Numbered from the stretch's first letter, positions 9,010-18,125 are shown. The stretch: DNA of 64,000 nucleotides from Bacteroidales bacterium UBA2861 (GCA_002350615.1 DEFD01000028.1:350417-414416), one strand, 5' to 3'. The notes: generated by a model from the sequence alone, not told the origin. Program-made: numbers and translations.

Positions 9010-10028
9010 TGTTACTTTTAAAAGTTGCTATGCTGTCCTTGAATGTATTGGTAAGTACATCTGGGGCTGATTCGCAGTTCGTGATAATGTTCTGGAATGT
9101 CGAGAACTTCTTCGACTGGCGGGCGGACAGCACCAGCCGGAGCGAAGTTGAATTCAGTGAACACGGGCTTAAGAAGTGGACCAAGAAGCGGTTCTACACA
9201 AAGTGCGGGGCCATAGCGAAGACCATAATGGCGGCAGCGGACGTGTATGGGGAGATTCCGAAGGTGGTGGGGCTTGCCGAGGTGGAGAACCGCTTTGTGC
9301 TGAACCAGCTTGTACGGGCTACGCCGCTGGCGAAGTTCGATTATGCCGTTGTGCATTACGATTCACCGGACAGGCGGGGCATCGACTGTGCGCTTCTTTA
9401 CCGCCGCGGCCGCTGGCGTTGCATGGACAGCCGAGCCTGCCACATCTATATGGGCGTGGCGGACAGCTCCGTCGTAATGCAAACCAGGGATATCCTGCTT
9501 GCGATACTTGAGCCGGTGGGCGATGGCAGGCAGGGGGAGCCGATTGCCGTGCTCGTAAACCACCATCCGTCCAAGGTAGGGGGCGGCTCGGGAGACCGGA
9601 GGGAGATAGCGATGCAAAGATTGGTTCAGATAAGGGATTCCCTCTTGGATGCCGGGGTGGGGAGAATAATCGCGGTAGGAGACTTCAATGATGTGGTGGA
9701 GCCGGCTCCGGGCGTCTCAGAAAAAGGACCGTTCTACGGCCGCACGGGCCCATTGTATCCCGCCGGGACCATCAAGTTCCAGGGAAAGTGGGAGAAAATA
9801 GACGGATGTCCTGTCCTTGAGGGCTTGGAAGCGGAGGAAAGCATCTTCGATTCTCCGTATCTCACAGAACCAGACCGAGGCTACGCCGGCACCAAACCCC
9901 GCCGCACATACAGCGGCCCCCGCTACCGCGGTGGTGTCAGCGACCATTATCCGGTGGTGTACAGGGTCAGTCCCAGCACTCCAGATCTGCGTCCGGCAGG
10001 GTGCTGCGATGGAATTCCGGTTCGGTGA
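9009..10028 (+). CDS. Secreted endonuclease/exonuclease/phosphatase (EEP) family protein
   Basis: 339 residues with a likely signal peptide (MLLLKVAMLSLNVLVSTSGA). The EEP fold is complete: FWNVENFFDW near residue 29, GLAEVEN at about 88, RRGIDCALLYR, VNHHPSK, VGDFND and the terminal SDHYPVVYR. These supply the Asn, Glu, His, Asp and Asn residues that bind metal and phosphate in DNase I-like enzymes. Proteins of this type cleave phosphodiesters or phosphomonoesters outside the cytoplasm; the substrate is unknown. The last 62 bp overlap the end of the convergent symporter gene, which is unusually long. Confidence 0.88.
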   Translation: MLLLKVAMLSLNVLVSTSGADSQFVIMFWNVENFFDWRADSTSRSEVEFSEHGLKKWTKKRFYTKCGAIAKTIMAAADVYGEIPKVVGLAEVENRFVLNQLVRATPLAKFDYAVVHYDSPDRRGIDCALLYRRGRWRCMDSRACHIYMGVADSSVVMQTRDILLAILEPVGDGRQGEPIAVLVNHHPSKVGGGSGDRREIAMQRLVQIRDSLLDAGVGRIIAVGDFNDVVEPAPGVSEKGPFYGRTGPLYPAGTIKFQGKWEKIDGCPVLEGLEAEESIFDSPYLTEPDRGYAGTKPRRTYSGPRYRGGVSDHYPVVYRVSPSTPDLRPAGCCDGIPVR

Positions 10029-11388
10029 CGCCGCGCTTTTTCTGGGCGTTGTAGTCCTTCAGGGCGGTAAGGGCATATTTGCCGAGAAGCACTATCGCTA
10101 TGAGGTTTACGATGGTCTGCAGGGCCATGCAGAGGTCTCCTATCGTCCAGACGAGGTCCAGGCTGGCTATCCCTCCGAATATCACGAACACGCCCCCGGA
10201 AAGGATTCTGCCAAGGACCAGGACTGTCTTGTTGGAGGTCAGATAGCGGATATTCGCCTCCATGTAATAATAGTTGCCTATGATGGTGCTGTATGCGAAG
10301 AGGAATACCGCAATCGTTATGAAAAGTGGTCCGAGGCTCCCTATTTCCGCCGCCAGGGCACTCTGAGTGAGTTTGATGCCGCTGACTCCGGAGGTTATGT
10401 CCACGCCGCTGAAAAGGATTATGAAGGCGGTACAGCTGCACACTACGAGCGTGTCCACGAATACGCCCAAGGCCTGGATGAGTCCCTGCTTCACGGGGTG
10501 GGACACATCGGCCGTAGCCGCCACATTCGGCACAGAACCCTCTCCCGCCTCATTGGAAAAAAGCCCCCTGCGGATACCGGTCATCACCGTGACTCCTATG
10601 CCGCCGCCGGCTATCTGGCTTATGCCGAAAGCATCCTTGAAGATGATTCCGAACACCTGCGGAATGAGACCGAGATGGCTGAATATGATATACAGGGCAA
10701 GAAGCAGGTATCCCAATGCCATTATGGGCACAATCACGCTGCTCACCTTTGAAATGCGGTGGATGCCGCCGAATATCACCACCATGCTTATGGCGGCGAG
10801 GATGATTCCGACAAACAGGGGCTTGATTCCGAAGGCTCCCTCCATTGCGGAGCAGATGGTGTTCGCCTGTATGGAATTGTTGGCCATGCCGAAATTGACA
10901 ATGATGAGCACGGCGAAGATGCCGGCGAGCCATTTGTTGCCGAGACCTTTCCTGATGTAATAAGCCGGTCCGCCTATGAAAGATTCCTTTTCCTTTTTCT
11001 TGAAAATCTGGGCGAGAGTGGACTCCACGAATGAAAGGGAGCTCCCGAAAATGGCCATTATCCACATCCAGAATACCGCCCCGGGACCCCCTATGGTGAT
11101 GGCGGTGGCCACGCCGGCCAGATTTCCGGTGCCCACGCGGGTGGCCATAGACACGGCGAATGCCTGGAAGGCGGAAATTCTTTTGCCGTTGTCCCTGTCT
11201 GAGATGCCGGAGTGCCCCAGAACGCGGAACATCTCCTTCTGGCTGCGGAACTGTACACCCTTGCTCCTGAATGTGTACCAGAGTGCGCAGACAATAAGGG
11301 CTCCGATCAGAAAATAAGTCCAGATGGCGTCCCCTGCGGCTGCCAGAGTGGTATTGAGCCATCCATTGGCGGAAAACCAGTCATTCAT
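9967..11388 (-). CDS. Sodium:alanine/glycine symporter (AGCS family)
   Basis: 473 residues, about ten to eleven hydrophobic helices. The AGCS signature is clear: SMATRVGTGNLAGVATAIT at about residue 80 and GGPGAVFWMWIMAIFGSSL, then GRILSGGVFVIFGG-type helices near the end. It imports small neutral amino acids with sodium. I chose ATG 11388 (MNDWFSANGW) because the frame stays open upstream but that stretch overlaps the galK promoter and is not membrane-like. The 3' end overlaps the EEP gene by 62 bp, leaving no room for a separate terminator. Confidence 0.94.
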   Translation of the reverse strand: MNDWFSANGWLNTTLAAAGDAIWTYFLIGALIVCALWYTFRSKGVQFRSQKEMFRVLGHSGISDRDNGKRISAFQAFAVSMATRVGTGNLAGVATAITIGGPGAVFWMWIMAIFGSSLSFVESTLAQIFKKKEKESFIGGPAYYIRKGLGNKWLAGIFAVLIIVNFGMANNSIQANTICSAMEGAFGIKPLFVGIILAAISMVVIFGGIHRISKVSSVIVPIMALGYLLLALYIIFSHLGLIPQVFGIIFKDAFGISQIAGGGIGVTVMTGIRRGLFSNEAGEGSVPNVAATADVSHPVKQGLIQALGVFVDTLVVCSCTAFIILFSGVDITSGVSGIKLTQSALAAEIGSLGPLFITIAVFLFAYSTIIGNYYYMEANIRYLTSNKTVLVLGRILSGGVFVIFGGIASLDLVWTIGDLCMALQTIVNLIAIVLLGKYALTALKDYNAQKKRGVTEPEFHRSTLPDADLECWD

Positions 11389-11433
11389 GTCCCGCAAGTT
11401 AAGAAAAAATCTAAAAAAGGATGGAATTTTTTG

Positions 11434-11441
11434 TATCTTTA
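11434..11441 (+). promoter_or_regulatory. Candidate -7 box for galK
   Basis: TATCTTTA differs from TAnnTTTG only in the last base and lies 37 bp before the galK ATG, in an AT-rich divergent spacer. Confidence 0.4.
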
Positions 11442-11478
11442 CGATTCGGAAAACGATAACACTAACTATTGAATTGAT

Positions 11479-12624
11479 ATGAAAGAAAGGATCCACGAAA
11501 AATTCAAGGCCCTTTACGGCGAAGGCGGACGTTTCTTCGCTTCCGCAGGGCGAATCAACCTGATTGGCGAACACACCGACTACAATGGCGGCTATGTGTT
11601 CCCCGGAGCCATCGACAAAGGCCTTATGGCCGAAATCAAGCTCAACGGCAGCGACAAGGTCCGCGCTTTCTCCCTCGACTATAACGAAGCCGCTGAATTC
11701 GGACTTCGCGAGGAAGATGCTCCCGCTCAGGCCTGGGCCCGTTATATCTTCGGCGTATGCCGCGAGACCATCAAGCGCGGCGGCAAGGTGGAAGGATTCG
11801 ACACCGTATTCGCGGGCGATGTTCCCCTCGGCGCCGGCCTTTCTTCTTCAGCAGCCCTCGAAAGCACCTTCGCTTTCGCTCTGAACGAGCTTTTCTCCAA
11901 CGGCATCGACAAATTCGAACTTGCCAAGATCGGACAGAGCACCGAGCACAACTACTGCGGTGTGAAATGCGGTATCATGGATCAGTTCGCATCTATCTTC
12001 GGCAAAAAGGGCAGCCTCATCCGCCTCAACTGCAAGACTCTGGAATATAAATACTTCCCCTTCAACCCCGAAGGATACAAACTGGTGCTGGTGGATTCCT
12101 GCGTAAAGCACGAACTTGCAAGCAGCGCCTACAACAAGCGCCGTGAATCATGCGAGAACGCAGCTGCCGCCATCCGTAAAAACCATCCCGAGGTTGAGTT
12201 CCTGAGCGATGCCAAGCGAGTCTGGCTGGAAGAAGTCCGTGCCGAGATCCCCGAAGAGGATTTCCTCCGCGCCGAATATGTAATCGGAGAGGTGCAGAGG
12301 GTTCTCGACGTGTGCGATGCCCTTGAGCGCGGCGACTACGAAACCGTGGGTGAGATGATGTACCAGACCCATTTCGGGCTCAGCCGTCTCTACGAAGTGA
12401 GCTGCGAAGAACTCGACTTCCTCAACAAGCTTGCCCGCAAGATGGATGTCACCGGATCCCGCGTCATGGGAGGCGGATTCGGCGGATGCACCATCAACCT
12501 TGTAAAAGATGAACTCTACAAGCCTTTCCTGGACGCTGTTCAGAAAGAATTCACCGCCAAGTTCGGCCACGCCCCCAAGATTTACGACGTGGTTGTTTCC
12601 GACGGTGCCCGCGAGCTGAAATAA
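11479..12624 (+). CDS. galK: Galactokinase
   Basis: GalK phosphorylates alpha-D-galactose at C1, the first committed step of the Leloir pathway. The 381-residue length is standard. GHMP-kinase motifs are present in order: the galactose-binding GRINLIGEHTDYNGG (about residues 24-38), the ATP loop PLGAGLSSSAALE (about 116-128) and MGGGFGGCTINLV near the C-terminus. The gene stands alone: the symporter is divergent and the CpXC gene converges with one base between stop codons. Aldose 1-epimerase is 30 kb away, beyond the alpha-galactosidase locus. Confidence 0.97.
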   Translation: MKERIHEKFKALYGEGGRFFASAGRINLIGEHTDYNGGYVFPGAIDKGLMAEIKLNGSDKVRAFSLDYNEAAEFGLREEDAPAQAWARYIFGVCRETIKRGGKVEGFDTVFAGDVPLGAGLSSSAALESTFAFALNELFSNGIDKFELAKIGQSTEHNYCGVKCGIMDQFASIFGKKGSLIRLNCKTLEYKYFPFNPEGYKLVLVDSCVKHELASSAYNKRRESCENAAAAIRKNHPEVEFLSDAKRVWLEEVRAEIPEEDFLRAEYVIGEVQRVLDVCDALERGDYETVGEMMYQTHFGLSRLYEVSCEELDFLNKLARKMDVTGSRVMGGGFGGCTINLVKDELYKPFLDAVQKEFTAKFGHAPKIYDVVVSDGARELK

Positions 12625-12625
12625 T

Positions 12626-13246
12626 TCAGGCGATAAACCGCTCGAGCCAGTCGCGGTCGATGCGAACGAGACCCTTTGCCGCTTCGGCGAGCGAAGGGTT
12701 TCGGCGTACTATGGCGGCGCTGTCCTCATAGACGTTGAACCCGATCTGCACCATCTGCATCTGGGAGTTCTCCGGATAGGCAAGTGTGATTTCATGATCG
12801 GCTCCTTCTATGCGCCAGAAACGCAGGGCGACGTCCTTGCCGAGCTCCTGCCGCGTTACAAACTTGGAAAGCTCTACAGCAATATCGTCCAGTCCGGCGT
12901 CGAAGATGCTGATTTTTTCGATAAGGTCCCCCGGGGTATCCACTATGCGCATCGTGTATCCCTCCAGCCCCTCCTGGGCGGCAATGGCGGAAACCATCCG
13001 CGCTTCGGTTGAAGCGTTCCCGTCGCTTAGCCAGAGCATGAGCCGCTGCTGCGGATCGTGATAGAGGAAAGGCCATCTGGCGAGATTGGCGGTGCCGCAT
13101 TCGGGACAGTTCCAAACAAAGATGCGTCCGCTGCAGACATCTTCTTTCATTTCAGGATTCGTGCCCACGTTTACAGAGCCAGGAGCCTGCACTTCGCTTA
13201 CCTTGCCGCATTTCGCGCACCTTGCTTTTATAGAGGGAATGGCCAT
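12626..13246 (-). CDS. CpXC-domain zinc-ribbon protein
   Basis: 206 residues starting at MAIPSIKARCAKCG. Two cysteine pairs, CAKC near residue 10 and CPEC near 45, make up the CpXC zinc-ribbon-like domain; the rest is a mixed alpha/beta region without a motif I recognise. Function is unknown. Longer upstream starts are possible but would run into the leader. It is convergent with galK, stop to stop. Confidence 0.72.
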   Translation of the reverse strand: MAIPSIKARCAKCGKVSEVQAPGSVNVGTNPEMKEDVCSGRIFVWNCPECGTANLARWPFLYHDPQQRLMLWLSDGNASTEARMVSAIAAQEGLEGYTMRIVDTPGDLIEKISIFDAGLDDIAVELSKFVTRQELGKDVALRFWRIEGADHEITLAYPENSQMQMVQIGFNVYEDSAAIVRRNPSLAEAAKGLVRIDRDWLERFIA

Positions 13247-13300
13247 ATCTTTAATTATTTGGAGTGCGAATTTACTAAAAATCCGGCACAAACGATAGTA

Positions 13301-13320
13301 ATAGTAAAAACTTTTACTAT
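13301..13320. promoter_or_regulatory. 20-bp palindrome over the transporter promoter (candidate operator)
   Basis: Two perfect 9-bp arms (ATAGTAAAA at 13301-13309 and TTTTACTAT at 13312-13320) flank two bases. The right arm overlaps the -7 box by three bases. A bound dimeric repressor would cover the promoter. No regulator gene is adjacent. Confidence 0.55.
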
Positions 13321-13325
13321 CTTTG
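13318..13325 (+). promoter_or_regulatory. -7 box for the YeiH-like gene
   Basis: TATCTTTG is a perfect TAnnTTTG match only 8 bp before the ATG at 13334. Initiation would give a leaderless or nearly leaderless mRNA. Confidence 0.6.
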
Positions 13326-13333
13326 ACGCCACT

Positions 13334-14704
13334 ATGGAAACTAAAACCTCAAACATTTCCAAGCTTTGGAAATCCGAAGACTGGCTTGCAGTCTGGCTTG
13401 GATTCATCATTATCGCCATCGGGGCTGCAGCAGTCCTCAGCGGCGCATTCAATTTCGAAGCTCTTAAGTTCAGCACATGGACAGTGGGTGAAACCCTCAG
13501 CGAAGCGGCGGCCAAGAAGGCTGTACCCCTCGGCGAGCAGCTTCTGCAGGGTGCTTTCTGGATTAAACTGGCCCGTACTTTCTGTGTTCTCGCAGTGCTT
13601 TTCGCAGCAGGCGTGAAGCTCCAGGGAGAGAAGATAGGCAAGTTCCTTCCGGCATTCATCGCCCTGTTCGTGCTGGCTGTGGCGGTGCGCTGCATCAGCG
13701 CTGAATTTACGCTCAACCGCTATCTCGAGTGGGCTTTCTGGGCCTTGATCGTAGGCCTCCTTATCTCCAATACCGTGGGTGTGCCCGACTGGCTCAAGCC
13801 GGCAATCCGCACGGAGTTCTACATTAAAACCGGCCTGGTGATAATGGGCTTCAGCGTGCTTTTCAGCAATATCGCCAAATTCGGCCTTTACGGCCTCGGC
13901 ATTGCATGGATAGTGACTCCCATCGTCATCATTTTCATGTGGTGGTTCGGCACGAAGGTGCTTAAGATGGACAACAAGCCGCTTGTCATCACCCTTGCTT
14001 CCGCCACCAGCGTATGCGGAACATCCGCAGCAATTGCCACCGGCGCCGCCTCCAAGTGCAAGAAGGAAGACCTTGGCCTTGCCATCTCCATCTCCATCAT
14101 CTTTACCATTATCATGATGGTGTTCGAGCCTATGATAATCAAGGCCTGCGGCATGAACTCTCTCATGGGCGGCTCCCTTATCGGCGGCACTGTGGATTCC
14201 ACCGGAGCCGTGGTGCTTGCAGGAAGCGCTCTCGGCCCGGAAGCGGAGCAGGCGGCTGTGCTTGTGAAGAGTATCCAGAACATCCTTATCGGCTTCATCG
14301 CATTCTTCGTGGCCCTCTTCTTCGCCCTTTATGTGGACAAGACTCCCGGACAGACGGTGGGCGCAGGCGAAATCTGGAACCGCTTCCCTAAATTCATCAT
14401 CGGTTTCTTCGTAGCGAGCCTCGTGGCTTCCTTCGTCATCATGCCCCTCTGCGGCGGCAGCGAAGTAGGCGCCATAAACAAGGTGCTGGACCAGTATAAG
14501 AACTGGGCATTCGTGCTGGCTTTCACAAGCATCGGCCTGGATACCAACTTCAAGCAGATAATAAGCAAGATGCAAGGCGGAAAAGTGCTCTGGCTCTATG
14601 TGATCGGGCAGCTTTTCAACATTGCACTCACTCTGTTCGCAGTGTGGTTCCTCCTTTCCGGAGTTGTGTTCAAAGTCCCCGTGCTTGAGCTCTTTACCAA
14701 GTAA
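13334..14704 (+). CDS. YeiH-family putative sulfate exporter
   Basis: 456 residues with about ten to eleven hydrophobic helices. Family signs are the inner repeats TASATSVCGTSAAIATGAAS-like (here LASATSVCGTSAAIATGAAS, about residues 222-241) and GGTVDSTGAVVLAGSALG, plus the closing SIGLDTNFKQI helix. The family was named a putative sulfate exporter by annotation; the true substrate is unproven. I start at METKTSNISKLWK because it is just after the -7 box. It is followed with no gap by a 93-residue membrane protein, probably a partner. A palindrome over the promoter suggests repression. Confidence 0.88.
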   Translation: METKTSNISKLWKSEDWLAVWLGFIIIAIGAAAVLSGAFNFEALKFSTWTVGETLSEAAAKKAVPLGEQLLQGAFWIKLARTFCVLAVLFAAGVKLQGEKIGKFLPAFIALFVLAVAVRCISAEFTLNRYLEWAFWALIVGLLISNTVGVPDWLKPAIRTEFYIKTGLVIMGFSVLFSNIAKFGLYGLGIAWIVTPIVIIFMWWFGTKVLKMDNKPLVITLASATSVCGTSAAIATGAASKCKKEDLGLAISISIIFTIIMMVFEPMIIKACGMNSLMGGSLIGGTVDSTGAVVLAGSALGPEAEQAAVLVKSIQNILIGFIAFFVALFFALYVDKTPGQTVGAGEIWNRFPKFIIGFFVASLVASFVIMPLCGGSEVGAINKVLDQYKNWAFVLAFTSIGLDTNFKQIISKMQGGKVLWLYVIGQLFNIALTLFAVWFLLSGVVFKVPVLELFTK

Positions 14705-14986
14705 ATGAAGATAAAAGGAAAAACAGGCAGGATTGTCACCATTGTATTTGCGGCGGCAGTCCTGCTTGTCGCTTTGTATATAATGATTCACGGCCTGGGC
14801 CTCAAGGATGGTTACGATTTCGGTGCAGGCGCATACTATTATGCAGATATTCCCGATTTCGAGAAGCATGTCCCGCAGTCCGAGGTCCCAAATCCTACAG
14901 ACATTCCCTCCTGGATTTACTATCTGCTTTTCCTTGCCTGGGGAGCGCTCATGTGGATGCTTTGGAAGGCTGTCAGCAAAGAATAA
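14705..14986 (+). CDS. Small two-helix membrane protein
   Basis: 93 residues, starting at the base after the stop codon of the YeiH-like gene. There are two hydrophobic helices, about residues 10-30 (IVTIVFAAAVLLVALYIM) and 68-86 (IYYLLFLAWGALMWML), joined by a polar loop with several Tyr and Asp residues. I do not recognise the family. The zero gap means it is almost certainly cotranslated with the transporter and may be a subunit of it. Confidence 0.75.
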   Translation: MKIKGKTGRIVTIVFAAAVLLVALYIMIHGLGLKDGYDFGAGAYYYADIPDFEKHVPQSEVPNPTDIPSWIYYLLFLAWGALMWMLWKAVSKE

Positions 14987-15013
14987 AAACAAAGGGCTCC
15001 GTAATGGGGCCCT
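14981..15013 (-). terminator. Hairpin terminator reading on the minus strand
   Basis: On the minus strand the stem AGGGCCCC / GGAGCCCT (15013-15006 and 15000-14993, one G:T pair) with a 5-base loop is followed by TTGTTTTTATT. On the plus strand it has no T run, so it serves the minus-strand barrel gene. Confidence 0.65.
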
Positions 15014-15037
15014 TCGCTGTAATATTTCACTGTATCG

Positions 15038-15088
15038 CTACAGGATCGAGGATAGGATCAAAGCTAAAAATACTGAAATCTTTTTCAT
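15038..15088 (-). other. 16-codon signal-peptide-like reading frame
   Basis: Reads MKKISVFLALILSSIL then stop, between the barrel gene stop and the terminator. It looks like the n- and h-region of a signal peptide with no protein behind it: either a decayed gene or a small membrane peptide. Confidence 0.3.
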
Positions 15089-15147
15089 GGCTCAAGCGTT
15101 TTTCTGCTTTATAGATGCAGACAAAACGCCCGGCGTTGCATAAGAAT

Positions 15148-18120
15148 CTATAAATCTGTTGTAAAGACAAATTCCGAATAGCTTGAGCTGCCGCCGATAC
15201 CCTTCATGAGCCGTACTCCGACCCGGGTGTCGAAAGGCAACCAGAAGAAGTTGCCGAGCCTGGCAAGCAGGGAAATGCCGACACGCTGGGTAAGGTCGTT
15301 CTGACGGGAGTTGTTATCAATAAGGAGGACAACATTATCCCAAGCGGCATAGTAATGGGCCCTGAATTCAAAGTTGCGTATGTAGGCGACAGGCCCAAGG
15401 AAACTCCAGTCCACAGGAGCGAAAGGCATGGCGTATTCAGCGTTTACATAGCTGCGGGTGCGCTCTACAATTTTGCTTCCGTAGCTTTTCGAGATATATC
15501 CCTGGATGGAAAATCCGTGTGTCCTCATAAAGCCTGGCAGATAGGCGTAAGCCATTGCATAGTTCTGGTTGTCGCAACTGAATTTCCCGCTGGGATACAA
15601 ATGAAGCTGCTCGTTGTTTGTCTTAACATTTCCGGCTTCAAGGCCGATTCCCCAGCGGGGGAAGATTCCGGAAGATGTGACCGGAAGCATGTTGTAGAAA
15701 CGGAGGCTTGCGATTCCCCTGAAACAGCCTGAACGGTAGCCCGGACTGGCGCTGCCCCAGGAGTAGCGCATATCGGCCATCTCGTCGTTGGTATAGGTGA
15801 ATTTATAGGAAGGAATCAGGCCCCTCTGCCATCCTCTTCTGGAAAGATCGAAGGGGACATAGAATTGAGAAGTCAACTTTACGAGCGGCTTGCTGCCGGC
15901 CTCCCTGATGCAGTAGATTGCACCTTCGTTTGTTTGATAGCGATCCCTGTAGGCGTTGCGCTCGCCGATGTCGGCGCGGAAGAGAACGCGTACCGGAAGT
16001 CCTGAAAATGCGACCTGCGCGTGTATCGAGGGTTTGAAGACTGCGGAATCTATATGGCCGGGGTCACCGGGGATTTCGCCGTCATACCCCTCCCTATAGT
16101 AATCCAGGATGTCGTCATACATGGATATAAGGCTCACGCCCACATTGCCGGTAACAGTGCTGAGGTCGTTCTGGAACATGGCTGTTGCTCCGAAACTGCT
16201 GGCGAACTGCTTGGTTTCGAAGGAAAGGTCTTCCACCGGATCGTAGTCCACATAAACCGGGGCCCAGCTGTGAATACGGATTGCGTGCTCCATACGGTTG
16301 TAATGTTCGGGCTCCGAGATGCTGAAGACCCCGTCTTTCGCCTGCTCTCTTTCTCCCGCCGAAAGTTTTTCGGCTATTTTTACAGGGGTGGGGAGAAAAT
16401 CGTCCTTCAGGGCTGTCAGTGAGGTGGTAGGGAGTTTGTAAATACCCCTTGAATCGGTGGAAAGGGTGGTGTAGTAGAACTCGCTTCCGTCGGGAGAAAA
16501 AGCGTAGCTCTCAATCCCGTAACGGGTGGAGGTATGACGAAGCAACTCACCGGATTCGGGGTCTGCCGACCAGAGTTCAAGCTGACCGCTTACTTCGCTG
16601 AGGAACCATATGCGTCCGTCCTTGCTGCTTGGCCTGGCTATCCTGCCGAACAAGGGCCCGGCCACTGCCGACCAGTCCCAGGTGCTGTAGATTCCGTACC
16701 CGTCCTTGGTTACTGCAGTTGTATATAGCCTGTCGCCTACATACACTGGTTCGACTACCTGCATCCCGGCAGGGGCTTCCAGACTGTCAAGGAGTTCCCC
16801 TTTCGAGGAGAACACATCAAGGAAATAGCGTCCGTCCGCATGATAATCCGCCGTGGCGATTCTGTCCCCGGCATCGTTTATGCCGACATTGTAGAGTCTT
16901 CTTCTCTTGGCTACCGTGACAGTCTTCCCGTCTTCGCCCCTCTTTTTGAGCACGGACCAGGATTTCAGGTCCCAGCTCGGACTGGGGAGATACTCCGTCC
17001 ACCAGAGACTGCCGTCAATGGGGTGTGTGACGATATTGGATGTCATCGACGGAAAATATTCCCTATGAACGGACTTCTCTCCCGGCTTGACGCCGACAAG
17101 TTCGTTATTGCGCTGCAGACCGGCCCTGTCCGCTACCAATTCCCCGTTGTTCAGGAAGAAAATGTCGTTGTAGCTGTCGAAAAGACGGTCCGGCCTGGTG
17201 ACAGGCTCTCCTTCCATGAAAGGAGCCTTTTGAGCGCGCATGGAGTCGGCAGCCTTCCACTCTTCGTGGAAATGCTCCTCAATCTCCCTGAAGGCATGGC
17301 GGAACTTCTTTCCGGAAACCTTTTTCACCGTCTTCTGCAGGTTGAGCGTGCGGAGTGCCCATTTGTCCAGGCGTTCATAATAAATACCCGTAAAATCGGG
17401 TTCATTGTATGTCGCCCTCATTCCTCCAACCAGCATATATCCCACCTTGTAGTGGTCCGGAGTGTAGCGCTTCTGCGAAGACCAGCGCCACTTCCAATAA
17501 TTACGGTACTCTCCGGCATCGAAGCTGACTTTCATATAGTTGAGGAACTCCGAACTGCGGCCGCGCCCGTATTGGGAGAGGGCCGTTTCCGCCGCTACGG
17601 CATCTCCTTCAAGAAGGGCCGGACCGGGAAAGACTGCCGAAAGGGTACCGGTTGTCAGCTGCCCCGTGATGGCGCTGAAAAAGCGGAAAAGTCCGGGGAA
17701 CTTGCCGAACTGCAGCTGGCTTACATGCCGGCTTTCGTGCAGCGTGAGCTGATCCATCCAGGGCCATGCCTCCATGCCGTATGCCTCGGGCGTGGTGAAG
17801 AGATTCATGGTACGCGGAGCCCAGGCAACGCTGCCGTTGGCGTATGCGTTGAACGGATGGAGAACCACCGGCATGGGTTTTTTATAAAGCTCATTGGGCG
17901 CCGTATAGCAGGAATTCCCCACCACCTGGCGGTATTTTTCAAGGGAGTATGCATATTCCCTGGCAAGGGAATCCAGCCCGGCCGGGTAAACCAGACGGAA
18001 ACCGGGTGTCTTTATCTGACTCCATTTCATCGGCGGTTCGTTGCCGGCGGAGTAAAACTGTGCAGACAGGGGCAGGGCTGCCAGGAAGCAGGATGCAATA
18101 AGTGTCAGGACTTGTTTCAT
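15148..18120 (-). CDS. HExxH metallopeptidase-like protein with beta-propeller and outer-membrane barrel (copy 1)
   Basis: 990 residues with a signal peptide (MKQVLTLIASCFLAALPLSA). Three sections are visible. Residues about 30-300 hold a peptidase-like domain with HESRH at 128-132 and a Glu in LLEGDA at 171, 39 residues later: the HExxH...E zinc arrangement of gluzincin peptidases. Residues about 300-660 contain repeated short beta motifs (DGSLWWTEYLPSPSW, GRIWFLSEVSGQLELWS, DGSEFYYTTLS) like a TolB/WD40-type propeller. The C-terminal third alternates as in a barrel. I know no characterised protein with this set. A -7 box TATCTTTG is five bases before the ATG. A broken second copy lies at 40212-41555. 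Confidence 0.78.
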   Translation of the reverse strand: MKQVLTLIASCFLAALPLSAQFYSAGNEPPMKWSQIKTPGFRLVYPAGLDSLAREYAYSLEKYRQVVGNSCYTAPNELYKKPMPVVLHPFNAYANGSVAWAPRTMNLFTTPEAYGMEAWPWMDQLTLHESRHVSQLQFGKFPGLFRFFSAITGQLTTGTLSAVFPGPALLEGDAVAAETALSQYGRGRSSEFLNYMKVSFDAGEYRNYWKWRWSSQKRYTPDHYKVGYMLVGGMRATYNEPDFTGIYYERLDKWALRTLNLQKTVKKVSGKKFRHAFREIEEHFHEEWKAADSMRAQKAPFMEGEPVTRPDRLFDSYNDIFFLNNGELVADRAGLQRNNELVGVKPGEKSVHREYFPSMTSNIVTHPIDGSLWWTEYLPSPSWDLKSWSVLKKRGEDGKTVTVAKRRRLYNVGINDAGDRIATADYHADGRYFLDVFSSKGELLDSLEAPAGMQVVEPVYVGDRLYTTAVTKDGYGIYSTWDWSAVAGPLFGRIARPSSKDGRIWFLSEVSGQLELWSADPESGELLRHTSTRYGIESYAFSPDGSEFYYTTLSTDSRGIYKLPTTSLTALKDDFLPTPVKIAEKLSAGEREQAKDGVFSISEPEHYNRMEHAIRIHSWAPVYVDYDPVEDLSFETKQFASSFGATAMFQNDLSTVTGNVGVSLISMYDDILDYYREGYDGEIPGDPGHIDSAVFKPSIHAQVAFSGLPVRVLFRADIGERNAYRDRYQTNEGAIYCIREAGSKPLVKLTSQFYVPFDLSRRGWQRGLIPSYKFTYTNDEMADMRYSWGSASPGYRSGCFRGIASLRFYNMLPVTSSGIFPRWGIGLEAGNVKTNNEQLHLYPSGKFSCDNQNYAMAYAYLPGFMRTHGFSIQGYISKSYGSKIVERTRSYVNAEYAMPFAPVDWSFLGPVAYIRNFEFRAHYYAAWDNVVLLIDNNSRQNDLTQRVGISLLARLGNFFWLPFDTRVGVRLMKGIGGSSSYSEFVFTTDL

Positions 18121-18125
18121 GGCCG

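Noticed and set aside
11389..11574. 62-residue N-terminal extension of the symporter
   Set aside because: It overlaps the start of galK and its promoter, and is not seen in AGCS proteins.
13058..13333. Longer start for the YeiH-like gene
   Set aside because: It would cover the palindrome and promoter and overlap the divergent CpXC gene; the conserved part begins after 13334.
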